Source: Stomorhina lunata
Taxonomy: Eukaryota > Arthropoda > Insecta > Diptera > Rhiniidae
Direction of reading: 5' to 3'
Assembly: GCA_933228675.1 (NCBI GenBank)
Contig: OW121741.1
Coordinates: forward strand, 53,921,186-53,985,185
Length of the DNA stretch: 64,000 bases
Under the pieces are notes generated by a model. It made no database searches and was not told the origin of the DNA. It was given only the letters and a program-made list of their open reading frames with translations. Position 1 is the first letter of the stretch; every line of letters starts with the position of its first letter. Both the position numbers and the translations under genes were made by a program. Shown here piece after piece: positions 21,290 through 33,110 of the stretch.

Positions 21290-22632
21290 ATATTAATATG
21301 ATTTTAGTTATTTACTTAATTTTTGATTTGATAAATAGTAAAATCGGTAAGAAAAGTTTAATTTAAGGAAAAAAGTTCTTTGTAGAAAATATTCTTAAAC
21401 TGATCTCAAAAACTACAAAAAACAGGAAAACGGAAAATAGGGCTTGTCAAGAACAATGGATATAATAACTAAATTTAAAATTGTAAGAAACTTAACTTAT
21501 TACAATCAGAGTTTTAAGTCAAAAATGACTCTTGTCTGGCTTTAGTCGAGTAGATAACAGTGTCGATATAGCAAGTTTTTGATACTGCTTGGGCTAAACG
21601 GATATGTGGAGAAATTGATCTCACTGATTTCTGTGTCACTCCGTACAACTGAGCGTCGAATTGGCCAAATTGGCAAAACTAAAATTAAAAATTGTGTAGC
21701 TCTCGGAGAGTTTACCGATTCAGGATATTCCATAATTAACGATTTTTGCATATTCAGAAGTGAATGAGAAGAACAAAGTGTTAGACTTATCAAAACAACT
21801 TGCGGTATTGATATTAAAACAGTGCTCTGTAAAGTGATGAACAGATAAACTTGTAAGCGTTGCTAACGGAGTGACAAGATGATGAAAGTCTTATTGAACT
21901 TTTTAACAAAGATCCAAAGAGAATCACAGAACGAAAAACTTGGAATCTGTAGAAGCTTACACTATCCGATCCGAATGTAATAATGGAATTAAAACCATTT
22001 CGATTGCAATGATGTTATAGTATTTTCTAAACAATACATTTGACTTTGTTAAAAATAAACCTTAATCAGTTTTGAATTTACATTTGATTCAGACCGATCA
22101 TTTACTCCCTTTTCTTAATTATACTTTCTGGGTATAAGTACCAGTGTTCTTATCCAACTCTTTACTATTGTGGCTCTTTAAAAATATTCCATCGTAAAAT
22201 GGCTCTTATTGCCTTATGCATGCCCTCCCCTGCAACGTTATTTAATTTTTAACACAATATTTATCTCTTAATCACTCGAAGTAATAAATTTTATCCCAAT
22301 AAATCAACCCAAAAAAAATCATCAAACTTAATATTATAGACTAAATAAATAATAATATTATAGATTAAATTAATAAGTTTATAGTAAAACTCTGAAATAT
22401 ATATCGTTTTACTAATTTTTTATAAAAAAATTTCATAAAAATTCAGGTATATTGTCAAAAATACGCTTACAATTTTAGTTCTGTAAAATATTTTTTAGCA
22501 TTACATATTTAGTTCTGTCTACTCTGACTTTACGGAAATATTATAGGCAGATTTTTTTCTTTTAATTAAATTGTATATTATAATTAATATCTACGAGTAT
22601 TATAACAATGTAAACGTAACATAATTATTTTT
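21290..22632. other. Unassigned AT-rich region
   Basis: Somewhat higher complexity at 21540-21860 with overlapping open frames of 62 and 83 codons on opposite strands, neither recognisable. The rest is AT-rich. An upstream exon of the phosphatase gene could lie here but could not be identified. Confidence 0.4.
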
Positions 22633-22784
22633 AAAAAGGTTTATCAAAATTTGGGACATCAAACATTTAATTAAAAAGTTTTACTGTAGTGTATTGCACT
22701 AAGAATCCCAATTTATTACAATTATTTATTATTGTAATAAATAGGTTTTTTGATAAAACCAAAAAATGTTGGTGGGGAAACCTT

Positions 22785-22830
22785 TCCTCGACGCGTTTCG
22801 ATGGTTGGTTAGACCATCTCATCAGGAGGA
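22785..22830 (-). ncRNA. Hammerhead ribozyme motif 1 (type I)
   Basis: Minus strand. Stem I 5' strand is TCCTC, then the core CTGATGA. Stem II is GATGGT paired with ACCATC around a 7-nt loop, then the core GAAA. A minimal stem III follows (A-U and C-G pairs over a GC loop), then cleavage triplet GUC, and stem I closes with GAGGA. All invariant core positions are present. Such short stem III forms are known from Penelope-like and other retroelement hammerheads, which often cleave better as dimers. Confidence 0.88.
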
Positions 22831-23273
22831 TTATCCCTAATTCTAGACAGAGCGAAAACCTCACATTATGTATAATTTGAGGGACTGAATAAATACGAAT
22901 TATAATTATTGTGTCCAACAAATATCAACATAAAGCGCAGATTATCATCCGAACAGAAACACACAAACATTTTTCAGTTTTATCATTTCTTTATTTCCCA
23001 CACTTTTGTTGTTGCTTTGTTGGCGACTAAGACAAAAGTGCTATAAAGGGGGTTCAAAGAAAGATTTAAATAAACAAAAGTTTATTTTAAAGCTTGGCAC
23101 ATGTGCAGCCGTATATTTATTAAAAAGGTTTATCAAAATTTGGGACATCAAACATTTAATTAAAAAGTTTTACTGTAGTTTATTGCACTAAGAATCCCAA
23201 TTTATTACAATTATTTATTATTGTAATAAATAGTTTTTTTGATAAAACCAAAAAATGTTGGTGGGGAAACCTT

Positions 23274-23319
23274 TCCTCGACGCGTTTCGATGGTTGGTTA
23301 GACCATCTCATCAGGAGGA
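23274..23319 (-). ncRNA. Hammerhead ribozyme motif 2 (type I)
   Basis: Identical to motif 1 and exactly 489 bp further on. Cleavage at both sites of a transcript would release a monomer of one repeat unit, the expected precursor of a small circular RNA. Confidence 0.88.
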
Positions 23320-24161
23320 TTATCCCTAATTCTAGACAGAGCGAAAACCTCACATTATGTATAATTTGAGGGACTGAATAAATACGAATTATAATTATTG
23401 TGTCCAAAAAATATCAACATAAAGCGCAGATTATCATCCGAACAGAAACACACAAACATTTTTCAGTTTTATCATTTCTTTATTTCCCACACTTTTGTTG
23501 TTGCTTTGTTGGCGACTAAGACAAAAGTGCTATAAAGGGGGTTCAAAGAAAGATTTAAATAAACAAAAGTTTATTTTAAAGCTTGGCACATGTGCAGCCG
23601 TATATTTATTAAAAAGGTTTATCAAAATTTGGGACATCAAACATTTAATTAAAAAGTTTTACTGTAGTGTATTGCACTAAGAATCCTAATTCATTACAAT
23701 TATAATTGTAATAAATTAGGATTCTTAGTGCAATACACTGCAGTAAAACTTTTTAATTAATTTAATTTATTACAATTATAATTGTAATAAATTGGGATTC
23801 TTAGTGCAATACACTACAGTAAAACTTTTCAATTAAATGTTTGATGTCCCAAATTTTGATAAACCTTTTTAATAAATATACGGCTGCACATGTGCCAAGC
23901 TTTAAAATAAACTTTTGTTTATTTAAATCTTTCTTTGAACCCCCTTTATAGCACTTTTGTCTTAGTCGCCAACAAAGCAACAACAAAAGTGTGGGAAATA
24001 AAGAAATGATAAAACTGAAAAATGTTTGTGTGTTTCTGTTCGGATGATAATCTGCGCTTTATGTTGATATTTGTTGGACACAATAATTATAATTCGTATT
24101 TATTCAGTCCCTCAAATTATACATAATGTGAGGTTTTCGCTCTGTCTAGAATTAGGGATAA

Positions 24162-24207
24162 TCCTCCTGATGAAATGGTCTAACCAACCATCGAAACGCG
24201 TCGAGGA
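24162..24207 (+). ncRNA. Hammerhead ribozyme motif 3, closing pair mutated
   Basis: Same motif on the plus strand in the inverted unit. CTGATGA is followed by A instead of G, so the conserved G-C pair at the base of stem II becomes A-C. Core GAAA, the GUC cleavage triplet and stem I are intact. Activity is probably reduced. Confidence 0.8.
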
Positions 24208-24340
24208 AAGGTTTCCCCACCAACATTTTTTGGTTTTATCAAAAAACTATTTATTACAATAATAAATAATTGTAATAAATTGGGATTCTTAGTGCAATAC
24301 ACTACAGTAAAACTTTTTAAATAATTATTTTTATTTTTAG

Positions 24341-24961
24341 GAAAAACGTCAAAAACATAAAGCTTTGGAAGTAATCCTTTTAAAAGATGTGCATCTTACT
24401 AAACTACTTGTTTCAAATGTTTTAAAATACCCATGGATAAGTACTTTAAAAAACCATAGCAAAAGTTTGGAAATATCATGTAACGGCATAGCTTGGATAT
24501 CTATATGGTTGTCGTTTATATATTTGTTTGGCAAACAGAATCTCTACGAACTGCAAATTAATATGCTCATTGGTATTATATTCCATATAATATATATTGC
24601 TATATTAAAATCTATTTGCAGACGAAGAAGGCCCACTCCTCCAAATGATATGTTAGTTCTGGGTCCTGATAAATATAGCTTCCCATCTGGTCATGCATCT
24701 AGAGCAACATTTATTACATTATTTTTTATTTTTTTAAGCCCTATATCCAAAATTTTTTGGATGCCTCTTATAGTATGGTGTTTATCGGTATGTCTATCAC
24801 GATTATTGATACAACGTCATTACATTCTAGATGTCACTGCTGGTATTTTAATTGGTTTCGTGGAAGCTTATTTAATGTATCTTCTTTGGATAAATGAAAA
24901 TTCAGCACAATATATTATGAACTTTATAATAAATGATGAATTACCGGTTGATGTTGAATGA
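24341..24961 (+). CDS. PAP2-family lipid phosphatase (PLPP6-like), 3' exon
   Basis: A splice acceptor TTATTTTTAG (24331-24340) precedes a frame starting EKRQKHKALEV and ending at TGA 24959-24961 (206 codons). The three phosphatase motifs are in order: KSICRRRRP, then FPSGHASR, then SRLLIQRHYILD. Several hydrophobic stretches fit a multi-pass membrane protein. The pattern, including DKYSFPSGHA, resembles PLPP6, the presqualene/isoprenoid diphosphate phosphatase of the ER. Only a short N-terminal piece seems missing; its exon was not found and may lie beyond the hammerhead repeats, which would then sit in an intron. No frameshift or stop is seen, so this is likely a live host gene. Confidence 0.85.
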   Translation, partial: EKRQKHKALEVILLKDVHLTKLLVSNVLKYPWISTLKNHSKSLEISCNGIAWISIWLSFIYLFGKQNLYELQINMLIGIIFHIIYIAILKSICRRRRPTPPNDMLVLGPDKYSFPSGHASRATFITLFFIFLSPISKIFWMPLIVWCLSVCLSRLLIQRHYILDVTAGILIGFVEAYLMYLLWINENSAQYIMNFIINDELPVDVE

Positions 24962-25480
24962 ATAAGGATTAGACTTATTTGTTTATACCAGCCACAAGCA
25001 AAATGATACTTTTGTATGTTAGCTTAAAAGAACACGTACAAAATGAGAATTGACATGTTACATTTGTTTATTTTTACTGAAAATAACAGTAATTATTTTT
25101 AATAAAAATGGCTTTCAAATATCTAAGATTTGTGTTTTAATATTTAAGGTAATATGTAAAGGAAACAGACTAGCTTTAAATGTTTTGTTTTATCACAAAA
25201 ACACAACGCAAAGATGGCTCAAAAGTAAATTCATGTACCTATAAATATACTATCTAATAAAAATTTATTTGAGCTCGAGGTGATGTCACTCACAGCTCCA
25301 GTCCATACAAATTATCATCTAATTAAATCTCAAATAGTATAATGTTTTAAAATAAAACTATCTTGAAGGATGATTGTGAGGCAGCATCGCTCAGTCTAGA
25401 CCTTTATATAACTTTCAAATATATTCAAGAATCAATTGTATAAAGGAATTATCGGGGTCTAATCCAACCTTAGAATTTTT

Positions 25481-25948
25481 GTCATTCTTCTTCTTCTTCT
25501 GTTATCCTTGACTCCCAGTGGAGCATAGGGCCTCAACCATCCTTTTATATCGGACTCTATTGCGAGATGTTAGGCATACATCGTTCCATGAATAGTTTGC
25601 TGCTTGTAACTCCGCATCAATTGATCTTCTCCACGTTCTAGCAGGTGCGCCAACACGGCGGCCGCTTCCTTGTGGATTCCAACGGAGCGCTTGTCTAGCA
25701 ATGCTGGTATTTGGCCTTCGGAGTGTGTGGCCTATCCACCGCCATTTCCGTTGACATACCTCTGTGGAAGCGGGGGTTTGGTTTGTCGTATTAAGTAGAT
25801 CCTCATTTCTTATGCGATTCGGCCACCATATATTAAGAATTTGCCTTAAACATTTGTTTGTAAAGGTTTGCAGTCGTTTATCGATGGCATTTGTGCGTTT
25901 CCATGTTTCGCAGCCGTAATACAGGATGGTCTTGACATTCGAGTTGTA
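25481..25948 (-). pseudogene. 3' remnant of an RTE-clade LINE (copy 2)
   Basis: Duplicate of the remnant at 2126-2593, offset 23,355 bp, with one or two base changes (CAGTCGTTTATC here, CAGTCATTTATC there). It has the same C-terminal RTE motifs and the same stop. Confidence 0.75.
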
Positions 25949-26007
25949 TTTTTTTCATAAGAATATTTTTGTCATAAGAATATAAAAACCAATTGATTTT
26001 ATCAACA

Positions 26008-27890
26008 CACTCAGGGAAAAAACGTGCTGATAATAAGATTTTCTGCTTGAAATCGAAACTTTTTCTGCTTGAAAGTAGAGTAAATACGAAAAATCTTATT
26101 TTGAGAATAAAATCTTAATTTTTTAAGATTCTTTGTAAGATCGCAATCTTAAAAAAAATCTAAGCACAGGATCGATAACTAAGAATGTGTTCTTATTAAT
26201 TAAGATTAAATTATTAATTTTTAAGAATGCACTCTTAATTAATAAGAACATAATCTTAAATAATAAGAACGCATTCTTAATTATCGATCTTGTTCTTAGA
26301 ACTTTTTCAAGATTGCGATCTTACAAACAATCTTGAAAAATAAGAGTTTATTCTTAAAATAAGATTTTTCGCATTTACTCTACTTTCAAGCAGAAAAAGT
26401 TTCGATTTCAAGCAGAAAATCTTATTATCAGCACGTTTTTTCTTATTATAATATTCGTATTTAAAGATAAAATAAAACACATTTTTTATTATTTTTTTCC
26501 TCTTCGAGGAATGTAATAGTATTCCTATATTTTAAAATTTATTTTAAATTATAGGTAGTTAGTAAAAAATTTTATCCTAAAAATACCTTGACTTCATCTT
26601 CAGTTGGAAAAAGTGTGCATATTTCTGTCAATCGTGAGGATGAAGTGGGAGATCCTTTTTTAGAATTTGATGTACTATAATCTGGATCAGCTCATCACGA
26701 TAGTTATTGTTTAAATCTTTGTGTGAAGCATAAAATTCTAGGATGTTTTTGCCACTAACTGATTCATTCAATAATGAAGCTAAATCCTATATAAATAAAC
26801 GAAAATATTTTATGTTTTGTACACATTTTAATGTATTAAGTAATTATCTAATACTTTTACCTTGTCAAACACTTTTTTGTTAACTTCCACATTTACAGAG
26901 ACGATAGAGTGGAAGTTACATCCGCACATTTTTGTAGCCACTGACCTACCTTCGACGGCATCGAAAGTGTATCTTCATCAATTTCAAACTAAAGGACAAA
27001 ACTATTAGTGGTTTAATTTACTTTCTAAATAAAATATTAAAACCTGTTTCTTTTTCCAGACAAATAATTTTTCACCAAACTCCATCCGAAGTCCTAAGGG
27101 TGGAATGGCTTCCTTTACATCATCTGCTTTCATATACTGCAGACTTCTAAAAGTTACATTTGAGCCTGAAATAAATTAAATCAATATAATTTTTTATAAA
27201 GAAATTTACTTATGTATTTATAAATATGATTAAAAACTTACGCTGCAGTACGGAAAAACGCATTCCAGATCGAATTCTTTCAAAAAAATTTTCAGCAACG
27301 AGTCATCGTCCGAGAAATCTGATGAAATTTCTTGTGAAGGGCAGTTCAATTCATACTCCCCATCACATACCGGAACTAAATTGCATTCTATTGAAATATT
27401 TAAAAGGATCACTTCATCCGGATTAAGGTTTTCCATTTATATTTCTTATTAAATTTATATTTTTTTTTATCAAAAAATTAGTTTTTCACTTTTTCGCAAC
27501 TACTTTGGTCGGCGTATTACAATTTATGACAAAATACTGAGAAATTTCCCTTAAACAAGCACACAAATCTACAAAATCAAGAATACGATCTTAAGATTAG
27601 AACTTACAATCTTCAAAATAAGAATAAAATCTTGAAATCAAGATCACAATCTTGAAATAAAGAATACGATCTAAAATTAAGATTTAAAATCTTATAATAA
27701 GATTAAAATCTTAAAAGCAAACAAATTACATGTTTATTTTTAGATTGTATTCTCATAAATAAGAATTTATTCTTAAATTTAAGAATATAAATCTTACTGG
27801 CTATATTTTCAAGATTGAAAATTCAAGATTTCGCAATCTTATATTGTAGATTTTTTTTCTTGAAATCAGATCGTCATTTTTCTCTTAGTG
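26008..27890. mobile_element. TIR element with foldback arm (copy 2, uninterrupted)
   Basis: 1,883 bp between CACTCAGGGAAAAA and TTTTTCTCTTAGTG. The left part (26008-26450) is the long hairpin described for copy 1. It shows the unoccupied Errantivirus target (27744-27758). Confidence 0.5.
26587..27436 (-). pseudogene. SAM-like domain gene fragment (copy 2)
   Basis: Same exon-like segments as 3232-4081. Differences include one residue in the first exon (LECVFPYCS here, LECFFPYCS in copy 1) and one base in the third exon region. The same phase break between exons is present, so the damage predates the duplication. Confidence 0.4.
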
Positions 27891-28864
27891 CAAGGACATA
27901 ACACTTGTGGCTATGTAGTTTAATTCAAAACTTTTATCCATCGTTAAATTTATTCTATTTTTAGAGTTATAAAATAGGGCAATATTGTAAATGGTTAAAA
28001 TGTAATATTTTTAAACTACAAAAGTATTGCGTGAAAGTTTTGGTGGGTAAAATAACAAATTTTTGATATTGCGTATTTTAAAATTTTTTAATATTTGAAA
28101 TTTACATGTGTTAGTTTGATCTTAGTTATTAATATTTTATTAAATTCTAATGTTCATAAGTCCTTCTGATTTAAACAAAATTTATTCGGAAGTTGTAACA
28201 ATTAAAATTTTGGATTTAACTTTTTTGTTTAATTAAGCTCATTTTTTAAATTAATAATTTTGTGTCCGCATTTTATGTCCCTTAATTATAGTATGATTTT
28301 AGTACAAATAGGTATGTGACTTTGGAATATATCATGACAAGAATCCACCCCAAAATACTGTTAGCTAGCAGTACAAAGGCTCGCAAACCGTCGACACACA
28401 GTGGTTCAGAACGTTTTTCATTGGCCAAAACTCTGTAACTTTTTAACTATTAACGATTTTTTAGTAGTTCTTTTTTTAATCAATAGATAACATCTGTAGT
28501 TCGAGTGTAGGTTTTATTAAGATCGGTACAGTGGTTCTTAAGCATGAAATTCAATTTTCGATTTTTTCTTTTTTATTTTGTTTCAAATCTGCCAACTAAT
28601 TTTTGACCCACTTCCTCCTAACCGATTTGGGCCACAAGTCGACCTTGGATAGCAATTTAATATTTTGTTATCCTTAGGGTGTCCCCTTTCTCGTTGAGTA
28701 TTTTTATTAGGGTGGCCCAAATTTTAATTTATGCTTAATAATACTTACATATTACCTAGTTTTTTTTTTTAATAAAAGAGTGTAACTTAATTTTTCTTTA
28801 AATATATATTTATTTGTAGTCATAAATAGATTGTAGATAAATAAAATAATATATATAATATATA
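27891..28864. other. AT-rich non-coding part of the duplicated block (copy 2)
   Basis: Matches 13618-14591 with scattered substitutions. Nothing recognisable. Confidence 0.5.
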
Positions 28865-29121
28865 ATTCCCCGGTAACATTCCAATTGGAACAAGGGGTAC
28901 TTCTCTCAGACAATGAGCTGCATCCGATTCTATTTTTAGACTCATTGAAAGGGACTTACGTTTTAACGCCGACTCCGAACGGCAAATGCATTAGTTAGAG
29001 AAGTTTTACATAGCCTAATACTCAATAACCAGTGGCTAGCTGAGTTATGAGGTAAACCAGGGATCGAACTTGGGCCTCTGGTATGCTAGGCGAATGACTA
29101 ACCTGCTATACCACGGCGGTT
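28865..29121 (-). mobile_element. tRNA-derived SINE (copy 2)
   Basis: Second copy of the SINE at 14592-14848. It differs at a few positions, such as GCCGACTCC here versus GCCGGCTCC, and CTCTGGTATG versus CTCTGATATG. A and B boxes are intact. Confidence 0.75.
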
Positions 29122-29459
29122 CACAAATAATATTTAATATTAATATTTGTATACTCAAATGTTAAATGCAAATTGTAATTATTGTTTATTTGGCTGGAAT
29201 ATTTCTTGTAAAAATTCAGTGAATAAATTCAGTGAATAAATTTAGGAAGTTTTATTAAATGTCATAAAAGACCACTTATAATAGTTTTTAGGTATAATAA
29301 AACCCTTTAACGCTGATGAGTAACAGGTTAGGTAACATTCCTTAAAAAATAGAAAATTTTAACTGTTAAAATTCATTCTGTACTTTACTGAAAGAAATTT
29401 TAAAGGTTTTTTCCCTATAATTTTTAGCAGGTAATTGAAACATCTGTGCAAAATGCAAT

Positions 29460-32087
29460 ATTTTTAAAACTATTTGAAAAATTCCCTGAAAAATTCAGGG
29501 AAGTTTTTTTAAGATAAATTTGAATAAAAATTTAAACCACTAATAACTTTCCTCTTATTGAAATAACTATATGCAATTTGTATTTATGACAGTGAATGAT
29601 TTCTAAAGTAATTTTACTAGCAATTTTGATAGAATTTGCTTGTAAAAATGTTGAGTATTTTCATTAAAATAAAAAAGTGTTCTACGGGCGGGTCCGGGCG
29701 GGTGCAAAAGTATATATAGGCTTAAAGGGAACACTCTTGGCTTTCTTTAGGTGGTTTCGATTTTTGTTTCCATTTTCCCCTTTAAAAGTTATACACTACT
29801 AAACTTGAAATTTTATGAGTATATGGTGATTTTAAATTTATTAAATAAGGCCTTAACTACAAATTATACAGGGTGCGCAAATACCATTTGTTAAAACCAA
29901 CAGTCCACCCAACATAACAAAAAAAAAAAAAAAAACCGCAGCCCATTATCATTAATAGTTTTCAAGAAATCGTAATTAATATGAGATCAAAAATTACAAT
30001 TTTTCTTTCATTTCTAAATTAACTAAAATTCCTTGTCTTTAGCAGCATGCCTCGCCCACTACTGCGAATATTTTGACCAAATTTTTTGGCCACCTTCGTC
30101 AATGGTATGATATTTCTTCGAACTAGGCGACTGAAAGTTCCCTTAAAGCGTTTTTTTTAAATCTATATATATATAAAACTCTAACGTGACTGACTGACTG
30201 ACTGACTCATCATCGCCCAGCTTAAACGGCTAAAGGTAGAGAGCTGAAATTTTGACAGCGGGTACCTTTTTCGAAGTATAGATCCACTAAGAAGGGATTT
30301 TTGGAAATTCGGCCTCTAAGGGGGTAAAAAAGGGAAAAGTTAGTAATGCTGTATCTCCAGAAGTAAACGTCAAAGGCCCAAAATTGAAATTGCGTTGGGA
30401 TCAGCTACAAAAATAAGTAGACACGTGTTTGGTACTTTTTAGGAGATGAGACAAATAGGGGGTAAAAAGGGTAAAAATAAAATGTTGGTACTTTTTTTAA
30501 CCCATGTGTATCTTTTGAACAAATCAACAGAGTAACAAAATTCAAAACGGAGCCGGTAAACAAAAAAAAATATCAGACTCGTGTTTGGTACTTTTTTTAT
30601 TCAGGGTTAAAAAAGGGGTAAAAGCGGGGAAAAAATTTTTGGGTAGGTCCATTTTTCTTTTTCTTTGTATTTCACTTGAACCAATAAAGCTGGAAATAAA
30701 ATTTATAGGGAGGTCGATTGCCAAGTACAAAATATCAAATACGTGTATGGTACTTTTTTCAATTAAAAGGGTAAAAAAGGGCAAAATCGGTAACATTATA
30801 TCTTCTTAACCAAAAGCGATAGAAGCGAAGATTAAATTAGTTTGAGATTAGCACTAAACATTAAGAGACACGTGTTCGGTACTTTTTTAAAAATCGGCCG
30901 CCTAGCGGGCAAAACAGGGTAGAAAAGGGAGAAATTATTAACATCATATCTATGAAACCAACATAGACAGAAACAAAGTTGAAATTGGATTTGAATCGGC
31001 TAGGAAAATAAGGGGACACGTATTTGGTACTTTTTTGCAAATGGCACTAATAAGAATAAAAAAGTGTAAAAACTATATTTTGGTACTTTATTTAACCCAT
31101 ATGTATCTTTTGAACTAATAAACATAGAAACATAATTTTTATCGCAACCGATGGATATTAGAAAATAAAATTAACACGTTTTTGTACTTTTGCGATTAAA
31201 GGGGTACAAAAGGGAAAATGTTCAAGGGTAGGTTTTTTGGTTTTTAGCCATGGATATGTTTTAGGATAATGAAGCCAGAAGCCAGAACATATTGACTGGT
31301 CGATGGACATTGAAAAAAAAAATAAACTACGAGTTTGGTACTTTTTTTAATTTTGGGGGTAAAAATCTGTAAAGTATATCTTCTAAACCAAAAGTGATAG
31401 AAATAAACACTAAATTGGTCTGAGATCGGCACTTAAAACCAAGGGACACGTATTTGGTACTTTTTTGAAATTCAACTTCTTAGATGGTAGAAAAGGGAGA
31501 AATTAGTAACATCATATCTCCGAAACCAACAGACAGAAACAAAGTTGAAATTGGATTTGAATCGGCTAGGAAAATAAGAAGACACGTGTTTGGTACTTTT
31601 TTTGAAAATGGCACTAACAAGGATAAAAAAGGGTAAAAACTATATTTTGGTACTTTTTTAACCCATATGTATATTTTAAAGTAATAAACATAGGAACATA
31701 TTTTATATCGCAACCGATAGATATAAAAAAAGAATTAAATACGTATTTGGTACTTTTGCGCTTAATACCCCATTTAAAAAACAAAAAGTAAAAAAGTGAG
31801 AATTTTCAATTGTAGGTTTTTTGGTTTTTAGCTGTGGATATCTTTTAGGCTAATGAAGCCAGAAGTATGATTTATTGACTGGTCGATTGTCATTGAAAAA
31901 ATAAAATACATTTTTGGTACTTTTTTTAATTTAGGGGGTAACAATATATCTTCTAAACCAAAAGTTATAGAAACAAAAACTAAATTAGCCTGAGATCAGC
32001 ATTAAAAATTAAGGGACACGTGTTCGGTACTTTTTTGAAAGACCTTTTAAAATTCTTTGAAAAATTCCCTGAAAAATTCAGGGAAGT
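29460..32087 (+). repeat. Repeat A, unit 2
   Basis: Most complete unit in the window, about 2.6 kb. It runs from the TTCCCTGAA hairpin (29482-29502) through GGGCGGGTCCGGGCGGGT (29686) and the GTGACTGACTGACTGACTG block (30186) to GGTACTTTTT modules ending at the next hairpin (32064-32084). There repeat B is inserted; the next unit continues at 35935. Confidence 0.8.
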
Positions 32088-32908
32088 TTTTATACCCTTC
32101 ACCAATAGGTGAAAGGGTATTATAAGTTTGTGATTCCGTTTGTAATTTTTTTATTAGTGATCGTAGACCCCATAAAAATTATACCGATCGACTCAGAATC
32201 GGGAGGAGAATCGATTAAGCGATGTCCGTCTGCCTGTCTGTCTGTTTGTCTGTCTGTTGAAATCAAGTTTCTGAAGCCCCTGGAGGATGGACCTACATAA
32301 AATATATATCAGATTTTAGGAAATTCTCCCGCAATGAACGCTATTAAATTTCATTAAAATCGGTTTATAAACACCGAAAATATCGAAAAAATACCAAAAA
32401 TTAGACGAAAATTTTAAAATTTTTTATTGAAACACACTTTTAAATTACAAGAACAAAAAGATAATCCTGGTGTACATGTGATAATATATTATATATCAGA
32501 TTGTAGGAAATAGTTCCCCACTCTGTAAAATTTTATCAAAATCGGTCCATAAACAACTGACATATCGCCAAAACACTAAATTTGATGTATCGCAAATTGC
32601 CCAAAGTACTCATTAGGGAATGTTTGTTGAAAAAATGAATAGCAGAAATAGGAAAAAACCATCCTCCTTTAGCACGGACATACATGAATTTTATATCAAA
32701 TTTTAGGAAATTCCCCTGTCAAGCACGTTATGAAATTTTATCAAAAGCTGTCCATAAGCAACTGAGATATGGCCAAAACACTACTTGTGATGTACATCAA
32801 ATTACCCAAAGTACGTGTCTAAAAAATTTTGTTTACATTTTGTAAGTATTGTTTCAGCGATATCTCAGGTGTTTATGGACCGATTGTGATGAAATTTGAA
32901 AGCGTTCT

Positions 32909-33110
32909 TTGTGGGAGGATTTCCTAAAATCTGATATATATAAACTCCACAAATCTGATTATGAATACCATTCAAATTGTACCGATCAACTCAGAATCGG
33001 CAGGAGAATAGATTTCGCAACGTGTGTCCGTTTGTCTGCTTGTCTGTCCGTCCGTCCGTTTGTTTGTTTGTCTGTCGGTCTGTCTTTCCGTCTACCTGTC
33101 CGTCCGTCCA
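32909..33110. repeat. (GTCT/GTCC)n-rich stretch of repeat B
   Basis: GTCTG/GTCCG tetranucleotide runs at 33025-33107, preceded by ACTCAGAATCGGCAGGAGAAT. Frames through it give serine/cysteine/valine-rich peptides that are artefacts of the microsatellite. The inverted copy shows GACGGACA runs at 50231-50325. Confidence 0.75.

Larger units (their letters stand above)
22633..24318. repeat. 489-bp hammerhead-bearing units: tandem pair, partial third, inverted copy
   Basis: AAAAAGGTTTATCAAAATTT recurs at 22633, 23122 and 23611, giving an exact period of 489 bp: two full direct units and a partial third. After a short palindromic junction (about 23690-23780) one unit follows in reverse orientation, ending near 24318. 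Each full unit holds a hammerhead ribozyme motif. Open frames of 61-84 codons inside are by-products of repetition. This arrangement fits the terminal parts of a Penelope-like element or a non-autonomous retrozyme; no GIY-YIG or RT coding is present. Confidence 0.85.
25023..32087 (+). repeat. Large duplicated block, copy 2
   Basis: Same content as 1668 onward, without the Errantivirus. Homology starts at TTAAAAGAACACGTAC just after the phosphatase gene. It keeps about 27 bp (near 27831-27860) lost from copy 1. Its repeat A unit is more complete than in copy 1. Confidence 0.9.

Noticed and set aside
22667..24262. Repeated 61-84 codon frames that recur several times, including one across the hammerhead motif
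   Set aside because: They are products of the 489-bp repeat on both strands; the conserved signal is the ribozyme, not a peptide.
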